Shown: in pieces, positions 52,757-62,826 of the stretch
Layout: every line of letters starts with the position of its first letter
Position numbering within the stretch: position 1 is the first letter of the stretch
From: Bog-473 sp963745175
GTDB lineage: Bacteria > Actinomycetota > Acidimicrobiia > Acidimicrobiales > RAAP-2
Assembly (NCBI GenBank): GCA_963745175.1
Contig: CAVUWK010000003.1
Coordinates: 62,001 to 126,000 of the forward strand
Reading direction: 5' to 3'
DNA length: 64,000 nucleotides
Notes under the pieces: model-generated
The model's input: the letters and a program-made list of their open reading frames with translations, nothing else
What the model was told of the DNA's origin: nothing
Database searches by the model: none
Made by a program: the position numbers and the translations under genes

Positions 52757-53833
52757 ATGGCAGAGAACAAGAGGGTCGTCGTCTGGGGCACGGGTTTCGT
52801 CGGGAAGATGGTGATCCCCGAGGTGCTGCGCCACCCGAACTTCGAGCTGATCGGGGTCGGGGTGCACGACAAGGACAAGGTCGGCCAGGACGTGGGCGAC
52901 ATCTGCGGCATCCCGCTGACCGGCCTCCTCGCCACCGACGACCTCGATGCGCTGATCGCCCTCCGCCCCGACGCCCTGGTGCACTACGGGCCCACCGCCG
53001 GCCAGGCCGACGCCAACATCGGCGGAATGGGCGCCTTCCTCCGCGCCGGCATCGACGTCTGCTCGACGGCCATGACGCCGTGGGTCTGGCCCTACATGAA
53101 GCAGAACCCGCCCTCGTGGATCGATCCCATCACCGAGGCCTGCGCCGAGGGCGGCGCCACCTGCTTCACCACGGGCATCGACCCCGGCTTCGCCAACGAC
53201 CTCTTTCCCATGACGCTGATGGGACTGTGCGCCGAGGTGAAGAAGGTCAAGGCCCTCGAGATCCTCGATTACCTCAATTACACCGGTGCCTACGAGGACG
53301 AGATGGGGATCGGGCGCCCCCCCGAGTTCACGCCCCTCCTCGAGCACACCGACATCCTCGTGATGTCCTGGGGCGGCACCGTGCCGATGATGGCCCATGC
53401 CGTGGGCATCGAGCTCGATGGCATCACCACCACCTGGGACAAGTGGGTCACCGACGCCCCCATCATCACCGCCAAGGGCGTGATCAACCCCGGGGAGGTG
53501 GCGGCCATCCACTTCACCATCAACGGGATGTACAAGGGTGAGCCCCGGATCTGCCTGGAGCACATCAACCGGGTCGGGACCGACGCCGCGCCCGACTGGC
53601 CCCGGGGCACGCAGGACGACGTCTACCGGGTGGAGATCGAGGGCACGCCGTCCATCACCCAGGAGACCGCGTTCCGCTTCACCGACGGCTCCGGGCGCGA
53701 CGCAGCGGCCGCCGGCTGCCTGGCCACCGGGCTCCGGGCCCTCAACGCCGTGCCTGCCGTCAACGATCTGCCGTCCGGGTGGGCCACCGCCCTGGATCTG
53801 CCGCTCATCCCCGGGGCGGGGACCATCCGTTAG
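52757..53833 (+). CDS. DapB-like NAD(P)-dependent dehydrogenase
   Basis: A 358-aa protein with a Rossmann N-terminus (RVVVWGTGFVGKMVIPEVLRH) and a DapB-type central domain (CFTTGIDPGFANDLFPMTL). It is in the family of dihydrodipicolinate-reductase-like and 2,4-diaminopentanoate dehydrogenase proteins, common in actinobacteria as orphan dehydrogenases. The substrate is unknown. The ATG at 52757 is preferred over an upstream one 15 nt earlier because homologues start MAENKRVVVWG-like. It lies alone between the DUF1345 gene and the sigma-factor operon. Confidence 0.83.
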   Translation: MAENKRVVVWGTGFVGKMVIPEVLRHPNFELIGVGVHDKDKVGQDVGDICGIPLTGLLATDDLDALIALRPDALVHYGPTAGQADANIGGMGAFLRAGIDVCSTAMTPWVWPYMKQNPPSWIDPITEACAEGGATCFTTGIDPGFANDLFPMTLMGLCAEVKKVKALEILDYLNYTGAYEDEMGIGRPPEFTPLLEHTDILVMSWGGTVPMMAHAVGIELDGITTTWDKWVTDAPIITAKGVINPGEVAAIHFTINGMYKGEPRICLEHINRVGTDAAPDWPRGTQDDVYRVEIEGTPSITQETAFRFTDGSGRDAAAAGCLATGLRALNAVPAVNDLPSGWATALDLPLIPGAGTIR

Positions 53834-53919
53834 GGATCCTGAGTCCGGCTCGAGTTCCCGCGTGACCGATGGACCGCGCTCATGCCACGCGCCCAACGAG
53901 CCGATATTGGCGGGTGGAG

Positions 53920-53942
53920 GCGGACCAGAATGATGGCGGACC
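53920..53942 (+). repeat. Direct-repeat pair upstream of the sigma-factor operon
   Basis: GGCGGACC occurs at 53920-53927 and again at 53935-53942, each followed by an A/G-rich GAA segment. They lie 75-100 nt before the sigma-factor start and could be a regulatory site, though two copies alone are weak evidence. Confidence 0.3.
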
Positions 53943-54017
53943 GGAAATGACGCCGTACCGCGTCCTGCGTCGTGCATCCGCGCCGGCTGAGCCCACCTTG
54001 TATTCCGGTCACACAGC

Positions 54018-54581
54018 ATGAGCCAAGACCCGCCTGAGCATGCCCTCGACGAAGCCCTCGACGAAGCCCGCCGGGGGGAGGAGCAGGGGGTCGTCGCGCT
54101 CTTTCGAGCCTTCCAGCCCGGCCTCGTCGGGTACCTCCGCCATCGGGCGCCCGGGATGGAGGAGGACCTCGCATCCGAGGCCTGGGCGGGCGCGGCCGGC
54201 CTGCTGCCACGTTTCGAGGGCAACGCCCGGGCCTTCCGGGCCCTCCTCTTCACACTGGCCCGGCGGCGGACCATCGACCATTACCGCAGGTCCGGCCGGG
54301 CGCCCTCGGTCGTGGAGCTCACCGAAGCCGAGGAGGCGCACGACGGAGCCGACCTCGAGACGGCCGTGATCTCGGACCTCTCGGGCCAGGATGCCATCGA
54401 GGCCCTGGTCAAGGGCCTGTCCACGGTGCAGGCGGACGTGATCCTCCTGCGGGTGGTCGGTGACCTGAGCGTCGAGGAGGTCGCCGAGATCCTGGGACGG
54501 ACCCCCGGTTCGGTGCGGGTGATCCAGCACCGGGCGCTCCAACGCCTCGCCAAGAGATTCAAGAAAGTTGTAACGCCGTGA
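54018..54581 (+). CDS. ECF-type RNA polymerase sigma factor
   Basis: A 187-aa sigma-70 family protein. Region 2 includes ALFRAFQPGLVGYLRHR, EDLASEAWAGAA and FRALLFTLARRRTIDHYRR; region 4 includes LSTVQADVILLRVVGDLSVEE, then VAEILGRTPGSVRVIQHRALQRL. The short length and lack of other domains are typical of ECF sigmas. Its stop overlaps the GTG of the downstream membrane protein, likely its anti-sigma or partner. GC-rich direct repeats lie upstream. Confidence 0.92.
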   Translation: MSQDPPEHALDEALDEARRGEEQGVVALFRAFQPGLVGYLRHRAPGMEEDLASEAWAGAAGLLPRFEGNARAFRALLFTLARRRTIDHYRRSGRAPSVVELTEAEEAHDGADLETAVISDLSGQDAIEALVKGLSTVQADVILLRVVGDLSVEEVAEILGRTPGSVRVIQHRALQRLAKRFKKVVTP

Positions 54582-55615
54582 GTCCCCCGGACGATTTCAC
54601 CGACGAGGTGTTTGGTTCTCAGGTTGGGGTGGAGGTAGATGCCCTCTTGGAGGGGCGGGTGGAGCCGGGGGAGGCTCCACCCGCACTTCAGGAAGTGGCC
54701 ACGCTCGTTCTCGCCGCCAGGTCCCTCCACGCCAATGGGGGCCTGGCGGGTGAGAACCCTGTCGTCTGTGCATTCGTCGAGACCGTTCGCGCCCCGCTCG
54801 CCACGGTTGCTCCAATCTCCACGGGCACATCCCTGGGCGCGCGTCGGTCTGCTGGACGCGTCTCTGCCAAAGTCGCCGGTGCTGCTGCCGTCCTGGCTCT
54901 CGGCGGCGCAACGGCCGCCGCAGCAACGGGGTCCCTGCCGGGATCGGTCCAAGGGGCTGTCTCCCGAAACCTCTCGCACATCGGCATCCACGTACCGGAT
55001 CCCCAGACGGGCACGAGCGCGCCAGGCGCCGCTTCGAATGCCGGTGAAGGGCATGCCGGTGAAGGGCACAGTGCCGCGCTGACCGCGCCGAGCACGACGG
55101 CGAGCGAGTACGGGCTGTGCACGGCGTACTTCGCGCCCGATGGGCGGTCGTCGACCAACACAACCAGGGGATCAGCTCTGTCGTCGGTGGCGTTCTCCCG
55201 GTTGACGGCAGCGGCGACCGCAAAGGGCGAGACAGTTCAAGCGTTCTGCGCGTCGATCCCCAAGCCTGGCGCGAGCACGAGTACGAGCACGGGCTCGGGC
55301 TCGGACAGCACCAACACCGCATCGGGCGGCATCTCGTCGACAGATAACGGTGGGAAGCCCGCCACGAATCCGGCCGGCAAGACACCGGGCCCGCCGGCCA
55401 CCACTCCCGCCGGGAACACGCCGGGCGGTCCCCCTTCCACGAACCCAGCTGGCAACACGCCGGGGTCGTCCGACACCAATCCAGCCGGCAACACGCCGGG
55501 GCCGCCAGCCACGAACCCGGCCGGAAAGACGCCGGGTCCGCCCGCCACGAATCCGGCCGGCAAGACGCCGGGGAGCAACGGGAACGGGCAGTCCGGGAGT
55601 CACACGGCCAACTAG
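54578..55615 (+). CDS. Sigma-factor partner: membrane protein with Pro/Thr-rich repeat tail
   Basis: A 345-aa protein whose GTG overlaps the sigma-factor stop (GTGA). Residues 1-95 are cytoplasmic and acidic (DDFTDEVFGSQVGVEVDALLEG, split), residues 97-117 are a membrane helix (AKVAGAAAVLALGGATAAAA), and the rest should be outside. The outside half carries two Cys (GLCTAYF and AFCAS), then a Ser/Thr-rich stretch and six repeats of NPAGKTPGPPAT. It lacks a zinc anti-sigma motif, yet position and topology are those of an anti-sigma or co-regulator. The repeat tail may be a cell-wall-spanning stalk. Confidence 0.75.
   Translation: MSPPDDFTDEVFGSQVGVEVDALLEGRVEPGEAPPALQEVATLVLAARSLHANGGLAGENPVVCAFVETVRAPLATVAPISTGTSLGARRSAGRVSAKVAGAAAVLALGGATAAAATGSLPGSVQGAVSRNLSHIGIHVPDPQTGTSAPGAASNAGEGHAGEGHSAALTAPSTTASEYGLCTAYFAPDGRSSTNTTRGSALSSVAFSRLTAAATAKGETVQAFCASIPKPGASTSTSTGSGSDSTNTASGGISSTDNGGKPATNPAGKTPGPPATTPAGNTPGGPPSTNPAGNTPGSSDTNPAGNTPGPPATNPAGKTPGPPATNPAGKTPGSNGNGQSGSHTAN
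55367..55573 (+). repeat. Tandem 36/39-nt coding repeat
   Basis: Five full units and one partial unit of 36 nt (one of 39) encode NPAGKTPGPPAT-like 12-mers in the membrane protein. The starts are near 55367, 55403, 55442, 55478, 55514 and 55550. Units differ at a few third positions and first-position A/C changes, so they are old enough to have diverged but can still change number by slippage. Confidence 0.85.
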
Positions 55616-55771
55616 CGCCAGGTGCTCTCGCAGCCTTCTGCGGCTTCGCTCCGGTAGTCCGTCCGAGACCTGGGTCGTCGCTCCGAGTCACCGCATGTCA
55701 GGGAGTGTCCATCGTTCGTGGTTCCGTGAACGTTGAACGATCGGTGTCACACCGTCGGGCATCATGCAGGG

Positions 55772-58700
55772 GTGCGCGTGCTCCACTCTGCCTGGCTGAG
55801 CGATGCCGAGCGCCTCGTCGTGTGGGCCGAGGACGGGGCTGGGCCCCGCACGGTCGCACCACGCCGCGGCCGGCCACCCCGGCACCGGCGCCCGGTCGCG
55901 CACCCGTTCGTCCTCGGCCACGACGGGATCCGCCTCGCTGCCGCCGAGGTAGGAGGCGTCGAGGCTGACGACCTGATCGTCAAGGCGGACGAGGTCGAGC
56001 TCATCCTGCGACTGCCCGGCAGCGCGGCCGGCCCCACCGCGTCTCCGCTGGTCGAGGACGAGCCCGTACCCCCCGACGGCCCGGGTTTGCCATCGTCACC
56101 GCGGTGGGGCGAGCCCCTGCCGGAGTGGACGACGCCGGGACTTGCCCTCGAACCGGGCGACGCGGCGCGTCTGGCCCTCGCCCTCTGCGCAGCGGACCCG
56201 TGGACCGCTGTCGTCACGGGGGAGTCGAATGTCGCCCTCGCCACGGACCTCCGTTTCGCAGGGCGGGCCGCCGACCTGGCGCTCGAGTTGATCACAAGGG
56301 GTCGCATCCTGCCCGATCTCGAGCTCACGACGACCGGCCGTCGTGCCCGGTGGCGTCCGCTGATCGACCGCAACGACCGTGGGCGCATTGAGGCCTTGTG
56401 CTGGAACCTTCCGGCGTCCTTCATGTGTGCCGGCACGGCGCCGGACGCCCCGGCGCCGCCCGATGTCGTGCGCTCCTACATGTGGAGCGTGACTGACGCA
56501 CTGACGCGCCGCTTCATGGCCGATCTGCCTCCCGCCAAACCACTATCCGGTCGCCGGCGCCGTCCGCCGAGAGACGACGCCGTCGAGGCCTGGCTGTCCT
56601 CCCTGACCTCGCCGGAGGGCGCCGGCGGTGCGGTCGTCCGCGACAACCTCGACATATCCGCAGCCGAAGGTCGGTCGCTCGCCGAGGCGCTGCGGACCTG
56701 GCACGCCACGGCGGACACGGCCGCCGAGGCGGTGCGGACCTGCTTCCGCATCCAACCCCCGGCTGTTGGCGACGAGAACGAGGGCGAGGAGGCCGGCGCG
56801 GACGACTGGCGGATCGAGTTCGCGCTCCAGGCGGTCGACGACCCCAGCCTGCTCGTCCCGGCCCCTGCCGTGTGGGCCGACGGCCCCGAACTCACCGCCT
56901 TGGAGCGTCACGTGGCGCACCCCGACGAGCATGCTCCTGCGCGGCCTCGGACTGGCGGCCCGGCTCGTCCCCTCGCTCGGCTCCGCGCTGGCCACGGCGA
57001 CGCCCTCCGAGCAGGTGACCGACGCCGCCGGCGTGCTCACGTTCCTCCGCGACGGTGCACCGGTCCTGGAAGAGGCCGGCTTCGGGGTCCTGGCGCCTCC
57101 GTGGTGGCGCTCGGCCCGAGACGCGCCTGGGCCTTCGCCTCAAGGCCAAGACCCGCTCCGCCGGCGGGTCGCTCGGCCGCAGCCATCGGGCTGGAGGGCC
57201 TGTGCGACGTCCGTTGGGAGGTCGCACTCGGCGACGACACGATTGGAGCTCGCCGAGCTCCGTGCACTGGCGCGCCTCAAGCAGCCGCTGGTCCGGGTGC
57301 GGGGCCAGTGGGTGGAGCTGCGCGAGGGGGACATCGACGCCGCGATCGCCGCAGTCGGGAAGAAGGGCACCGCGACCCAGATGCCCGCCGGCGAGATCCT
57401 GCGCGCCGCGCTCGGGCCTCGCTGCCGACCTCCGACGCCGACGCCGCCCTGCCCGTCACCGAGGTGGAGGCGGACGGCTGGCTCGGGCGACCTCCTGGCC
57501 GGGGCCGAGGACCGCCGACTGCAATCCCGGCCCACCCCGGACGGGTTCGCCGGGGAGCTCCGTCCCTACCAGGAGCGCGGCCTCGGCTGGCTGGCCTTCC
57601 TGGGCGACCTCGGTCTCGGGGCCTGCCTGGCCGACGACATGGGGCTCGGGAAGACGGCGCAGCTGCTCGCCCTGCTGGTCGACGAACGGACCGGCAGCCC
57701 TCGCTCGAGCGGCCCGACGCTCGTCCTGTGCCCGATGTCGCTCGTCGGCAACTGGCAGCGCGAGACGGAGCGGTTCGCCCCGGACCTGTCGGTGTACGTC
57801 CACCACGGGCCCGACCGGCTCGACGGCAAGGCGTTCACCCGGCAGGCCAAGAAGGCGGACCTGGTGCTCTCGACCTACGGCCTCGCCGCGCCGTGACCAG
57901 CAACTCCTCGCCACTGTCCCCTGGCGACGCCTGGTCCTCGACGAGGCGCAGCAGATCAAGAACAGCGCGGCCCGCACCACCCAGAGCGTGCGGGCCATCC
58001 CGGCCGCGCGACGGATCGCCATGACCGGAACGCCGGTGGAGAACCGCCTGGCCGAGCTGTGGTCGATCATGCAGTTCCTCAACCCGGGCCTGCTCGGCTC
58101 GGAGAAGTCCTTCCGCGAACGTTTCGCCATCCCGATCGAGCGCGACTGGGCGACGACGAGGCCGCCGCCCACCTCCGCCGCATCACCGCACCGTTCGTGC
58201 TGCGCCGGTTGAAGACCGACCGGACGATCATCGCCGACCTCCCGGACAAGATCGAGATGAAGGAGTTCTGCACGCTCGACCCGCGAGCAGGCCACGCTCT
58301 ACCAGGCGGTCGTCGACGACATGCTGGACCGGATCGACAACTCCGAAGGGATGGAGCGGCGCGGGCTGGTGCTCGCCACCATGATGAAGCTCAAGCAGGT
58401 GTGCAACCATCCGGCGCACTTCCTGGCCGACGGCTCCGCGCTGCCCGGCCGCTCGGGCAAGCTGACCCGCCTGGTCGAGGTGCTCGAAGAGGCGGTCCAG
58501 GAGGGCGACCGTGCCCTCGTGTTCACCCAGTTCACCGAGATGGGCGACATGCTCGAGCGCTACCTCCGTCGCCACCTGGCCTGCGACGTGCTCTGGCTCC
58601 ACGGCGGGGTCGCCAAGAAGAAGCGCGACGCCATGGTCGAGCGCTTCCAGGGCGCCGACGGCCCGCCCGTGTTCCTCCTGTCCCTGAAGGCCGGGGGCAC

Positions 58701-58995
58701 CGGGCTCAACCTCACCGCGGCGACGCACGTGGTGCACTTCGACCGCTGGTGGAACCCGGCCGTGGAGAACCAGGCCACGGACCGGGCCTTCCGTATCGGG
58801 CAGCAACGCAACGTGCAGGTGCGCAAATTCATCTGCGGGGGCACGCTCGAGGAGCGGATCGACGCCATGATCGAGGCCAAGCGCGCGCTGGCAGAGCGAA
58901 TCGTCGGCTCGAGCGAAGGCTGGATCACCGAGATGTCGACCGAGCAGGTGCGCGAGGTCATCGCCCTGTCGGCCGACGCAGTGGGGGAGGACTGA
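55772..58995 (+). pseudogene. SNF2-family helicase broken by about nine frameshifts
   Basis: Across this stretch the conserved protein reads through in a succession of frames. The N-terminal 390 residues are the SNF2-associated domain. The helicase follows: LRPYQERGLGWLAFLG, Walker A DDMGLGKTAQ, LVLDEAQQIKN, MTGTPVENRLAELWS, RALVFTQFTEMGDM, LSLKAGGTGLNLTAAT, and WNPAVENQATDRAFRIGQ at the end. The frame changes near 56928, 57115, 57178, 57240, 57417, 57485, 57890, 58148 and 58280. All motifs are intact and codon bias holds in each segment, so either these are assembly/sequencing errors or the gene was very recently lost. The start is a GTG at 55772. The final segment ends at 58995, overlapping the SWIM gene. 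Confidence 0.85.
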
Positions 58996-60051
58996 TGCCG
59001 TCGCGGCGAGAACCCGAACGGCGGCCCGCTCGACGACGGCCCCGCCCGCCCACACCCGGCGGCGACGGCTGGTGGCCGCCGGCGTCCACCCCGATAGCGG
59101 TGGAGGGCGGCCTGCGGGCCCGCAGCCAGCGCGGCGCGATCGGGGACACCTGGTGGTCGCAACGCTTCATCGCGGTGCTCGAGTCCTTCGGGATCGGCGG
59201 CCGCCTCCAGCGCGGCAAGCGCTACGCCCGCACCGGTCAGGTGCTCTCCATGGAGATCGCGCCGGGGCAGGTGACGGCGTCGGTCCAGGGCTCGCGGACC
59301 CGGCCGTACCGGGTCTTCATCGAGACGCGCGTCCCTCACGGGGACCGAGTGGGATGCCGTCGAGCGCGCCATGGCGTCGAACGCCGCCTTCGTGGCGCCG
59401 CTGCTGGCAGGCGAGATGCCCCACGAGATCGAGAAGGCGTTCGCCGGTTCGTCGGTCACTCTGTTTCCTGCATCTGCCGAAGACCTCGATGCCGCGTGCT
59501 CGTGCCCCGACTGGGAGAACCCGTGCAAGCACATCGCCGCCGTGTTCTTCCTCCTGGCTGAGGCGTTCGACGACGATCCCTTCCTGATCTTCGCCTGGCG
59601 CGGCCGCACCAAGGAGGAACTGCTCGCCAGTCTCCGGGCCCGGCGTCGGCGCGCCGAGCCCACCGACGGTGACGCCGGGCCCGAGTCGGTCGAGGAGGAC
59701 GAGGATGGGGCGGTCGGACCGTTCGGCTGGCCCCAGGCCGGGGCCGAGCCGGATCCGACTCCCTGGTTGCCGCAAAGCGAGGAGTGGTGGGGAAGGCCCG
59801 CCGAGTTGGCTGCACTCGAGATCCGTCCCCGCCGGGCTGTCGCGCCGGACCTGGTGCTCCGCCAGCTCGACCCCGCGGCACTCGGTGACGAGGGCGGACG
59901 GATCGTCGACGGGCTGCGTCCTCTGTACGAGGCGATCACGGGGGGCGCGGCGGCGCTCGCCCTCGGCGAGGAGTCAGAGAACTCGATGCCGACGCGGACG
60001 AGACGGGCGCCGGGCGCCGGAGACGCAGGGAGGGACGGCATCCGATGGTGA
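58995..60051 (+). pseudogene. SWIM zinc-finger protein split by a frameshift
   Basis: This gene begins with ATG at 58995, overlapping the SNF2 stop (TGATG). The first part (RGAIGDTWWSQRFIAVLESFG, RGKRYARTGQVLSMEI) is in one frame; near 59335 the reading moves to the next frame, where LTGTEWDAVERAMASNAAF continues and the SWIM finger CSCPDWENPCKHIAAVFFLL follows. Proteins with this finger are usually encoded beside SNF2 helicases and probably help them bind DNA or protein. The C-terminal half has Glu/Asp-rich and Pro-rich linkers. Its stop overlaps the acyl-CoA synthetase start by 7 nt. Confidence 0.85.
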
Positions 60052-61739
60052 TCAGCTACGACGAGGCGAGCGCCGAGCTCACCGGTCCCGGCCGGACCTT
60101 CGAACTCGGTGAGGACGTCATTGCCGGCATCCACTATCGGGTCTTCAAGAACGCACCGTCCACCCTGGTCGACGTCTTTGCCGCCTCCCGGGAAGACGAG
60201 TCGACCTTCCTCGTCTACGAGGACGAGCGATGGTCGTTCGAGGAGACCGCGCGGCACATTGACGCCCTGGCTCACGCGCTGGTGCACACCTTCGGTGTCC
60301 AAAAGGGCGACCGGGTGGGCATCGCCATGCGCAACCTGCCCGAGTGGATCGTGTCGTTTGCCGCCATCCTGTCCATCGGCGCGGTCTCCGTCTCCTTCAA
60401 CGCATGGTGGACGGAGAGCGAACTGGACTACGCCCTGGAGGACTCCGGCAGTGCGGTGCTCATCGTCGACGGGGAACGTGTCGAACGTGCGCACCGGCCC
60501 GCTGGCCAACGCCAGGTCCCCGTCGTCGCGGTGCGCCTACCCGGCGGACAAGCGCTCCCGAGCGGAGTCCTGAGGTACGAGGACGTCATCACGCTGGGCG
60601 ATCCGATGCCGGCCGCGGTCGTGCTTCCCGAGGACGACGCCACCATTCTCTACACGTCGGGGACGACCGCGTTTCCCAAGGGGGCGGTCTCCACCCACCG
60701 GGCCGTGACGCAGGCCCTGATGGCCTTCTGGGCCCGCACCGCCATCGAGTCGGCGCGCCGGGGTCGGGACAGGGACACGCACGACGCGGCAACCGCACGA
60801 CCCTCCTTCATCCTGATCGTCCCGCTCTTCCATGTCACCGGTTGCGTACCCGTGATGCTCTCGTGCTTCGGCCTGAAGATGAAGCTCGTGATGATGTATC
60901 GCTGGGACCCGGAAGCCGCACTCGGACTCATCGAGGCCGAACGCGTCACGGCGTTCGTCGGCGTCCCCACCCAGAGTTGGGACCTGCTCGAGAGCCCGGC
61001 CTTCTCCAAGTACGACACGTCGTCGCTCGCCTCCATCGGCGGAGGGGGAGCGCCGGCGCCGGTGAAGCTCGTCGAGCGGGTCGACGACTCGTTCTCCGGC
61101 GGTCGGCCCAACATCGGCTACGGCATGACCGAGACCAACGGCTTCGGACCGGGCAACACCGGCGACGACTACGTCACGCATCCGTCCTCCACCGGTCGCG
61201 CCAAGATGACGATCGTCGACATCGAGATCCGGGACCGCCAGGGAGAGCCCGTGCCCGCGGGGACCCGGGGCGAAATCTGGATGAGTGGCCCCAACCTCTT
61301 CCGCGGCTACTGGAACAAACGAGAGGCGACCGCGGAGGTGCTCGTCGACGGCTGGCTGGCCACGGGGGACCTCGGCCGTATCGACGACGAGGGGTTCCTC
61401 TACATAGAGGACCGGGCCAAGGACATGGTGCTCCGGGGCGGCGAGAACGTATACAGCGCGGAGGTGGAGAGCGCCATTTACGACCATCCCGACGTGTACG
61501 AGGCGGCGGTGTTCGGTGTGCCCCACGAACGACTCGGCGAGGAGGTCGCCTGCGTGATCACGCCCCGACTCGCCTCGACACTCGACGCAGAGGAGCTCCG
61601 ACGCTTCCTCACCGGAACCCTGTCACCCTTCAAGATCCCGAGCCGGATCGCCTTCAGTGACGAGCGACTGCCGCGCAATCCCTCAGGCAAGATCCTCAAA
61701 CGAGAATTGCGGGACACGTATTTCGCGCCCGGCGAGTAA
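60045..61739 (+). CDS. Acyl-CoA synthetase (AMP-binding)
   Basis: A 564-aa adenylate-forming enzyme that activates a carboxylic acid with ATP and CoA. YTSGTTAFPKGAV (about 203-215) is the P-loop, GYGMTETNG is motif A5, WLATGDLGRID and DMVLRGGENVYSAEVE are the A7-A8 hinge, and NPSGKILKREL holds the catalytic Lys of A10. It is of the FadD/long or medium-chain type. The frame is intact, unlike the SWIM gene whose stop overlaps its start. The flavin-dependent LLM gene follows after 61 nt. Confidence 0.94.
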   Translation: MVISYDEASAELTGPGRTFELGEDVIAGIHYRVFKNAPSTLVDVFAASREDESTFLVYEDERWSFEETARHIDALAHALVHTFGVQKGDRVGIAMRNLPEWIVSFAAILSIGAVSVSFNAWWTESELDYALEDSGSAVLIVDGERVERAHRPAGQRQVPVVAVRLPGGQALPSGVLRYEDVITLGDPMPAAVVLPEDDATILYTSGTTAFPKGAVSTHRAVTQALMAFWARTAIESARRGRDRDTHDAATARPSFILIVPLFHVTGCVPVMLSCFGLKMKLVMMYRWDPEAALGLIEAERVTAFVGVPTQSWDLLESPAFSKYDTSSLASIGGGGAPAPVKLVERVDDSFSGGRPNIGYGMTETNGFGPGNTGDDYVTHPSSTGRAKMTIVDIEIRDRQGEPVPAGTRGEIWMSGPNLFRGYWNKREATAEVLVDGWLATGDLGRIDDEGFLYIEDRAKDMVLRGGENVYSAEVESAIYDHPDVYEAAVFGVPHERLGEEVACVITPRLASTLDAEELRRFLTGTLSPFKIPSRIAFSDERLPRNPSGKILKRELRDTYFAPGE

Positions 61740-61800
61740 GCCGGCGCAGCGTCCGGCTCGCCCGCCACCGATCGGACGCGCATCTCATAGGATCGCCCAG

Positions 61801-62826
61801 GTGCCGCCCGGCGAACGCGTGACGTCTGACCCGGGGCGGAGCCCCGGCTCGCCGCCAACCCCTGTCCAGTCAGCTCCGTTCGGCCCGGGGTCGGTCTCCG
61901 TCCGGCTGTACCCGCACAACGAGCTTCCCGCCGACGTCATCGTCAGCGAGCTCTGCGCGCAAGGAGTCCTCGCCCTCGACAGCGGCTTCGACGGCGTCAT
62001 GACGAGCGAGCACCATGGCGGCTTCGCCGGCTACATGGCGCAGCCGTTGCAGATGGCCGCCTTCATCTTGGAGGAGCACCCGACGGGCTGGGCCGCCGCG
62101 GCGCCGCTCCTGCTTCCCCTGCGGTCCACGGCACTCGTCGCCGAGGAGGTCGCGTGGTTCCAGGCCCGCCATGGCCGCCGGGTCGGGCTCGGGGTGGCCG
62201 CAGGTGCGCTGCCCCTGGACTTCCAGGTCGCCGGCGTCAGCCACGCCGATGCCGTCGATCGGTTCAAGGCGGAGCTCCCTCGGCTCGTCGCCATGTTGCG
62301 AGGGGAGGAGTTGGGCCAACTCGACGGGGACCCGGCGCTCCTCGCCTGCCGGCAGGCTCCCGTCCCGGTGCTCAGCGCCGCCGTGTCGGTGACCGCCGCT
62401 GTCCGGGCGGCCCGGTGCGGGGCCGGGATCCTCATGGAGGGAATGTCGGCGCCGGAGCGACTCGCCCGCCTGACGCGGGCCTTCGACGAGGCCGGTGGGA
62501 CGGGCTCAAAGGTCCTGATCCGCCGCGTCTGGCTGGGGCGTGTGCGCTCCGAGCTGATCGACGAGCAACGGACCGTCTATGAGAGCTACGCGGCCAACGC
62601 GGGCTCGTTCGGCGAGGATCAGACGATTGCATGCGATGAGCCGGGCGAACTCGTGGAGCGGCTGGCGGCGACCATGCGCGGAGTCGGTGCCGACGCGCTC
62701 AACCTCCGGGTGCAGCTGCCCGGCATGGCACCCCAGCTGGTCCGGGAACAGGTCGAGCAGATCGGCTCGGTCGTTGTGGCGCCACTGAAGAAGGTGCTGG
62801 CCTCTCCGGGGCGGGGAGCCTCGTAG
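61801..62826 (+). CDS. LLM-class flavin/F420-dependent oxidoreductase
   Basis: A 341-aa luciferase-like monooxygenase superfamily protein. VSVRLYPHNELPADVIVSE (split), GFDGVMTSEHHGGFAGYMAQP, and AWFQARHGRRVGLGVAAGALPLDFQ are family blocks; the TIM barrel is predicted throughout. Family members use F420 or FMN to oxidise alcohols, hydride-transfer substrates or aldehydes. The GTG at 61801 is preferred; another GTG at 61819 is possible. It converges with the SDR gene with 0 nt between stops (stops at 62826 and 62827). Confidence 0.87.
   Translation: MPPGERVTSDPGRSPGSPPTPVQSAPFGPGSVSVRLYPHNELPADVIVSELCAQGVLALDSGFDGVMTSEHHGGFAGYMAQPLQMAAFILEEHPTGWAAAAPLLLPLRSTALVAEEVAWFQARHGRRVGLGVAAGALPLDFQVAGVSHADAVDRFKAELPRLVAMLRGEELGQLDGDPALLACRQAPVPVLSAAVSVTAAVRAARCGAGILMEGMSAPERLARLTRAFDEAGGTGSKVLIRRVWLGRVRSELIDEQRTVYESYAANAGSFGEDQTIACDEPGELVERLAATMRGVGADALNLRVQLPGMAPQLVREQVEQIGSVVVAPLKKVLASPGRGAS

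Noticed and set aside
55367..55573. CRISPR or other non-coding repeat array
   Set aside because: The 36-nt units have no spacers, stay in frame and encode a repeated peptide, so they are a coding tandem repeat.
58059..59561. Separate gene spanning the SNF2 and SWIM genes in one frame
   Set aside because: Its product switches between recognisable SNF2 and SWIM pieces and unrelated sequence; this is a by-product of frameshifts.
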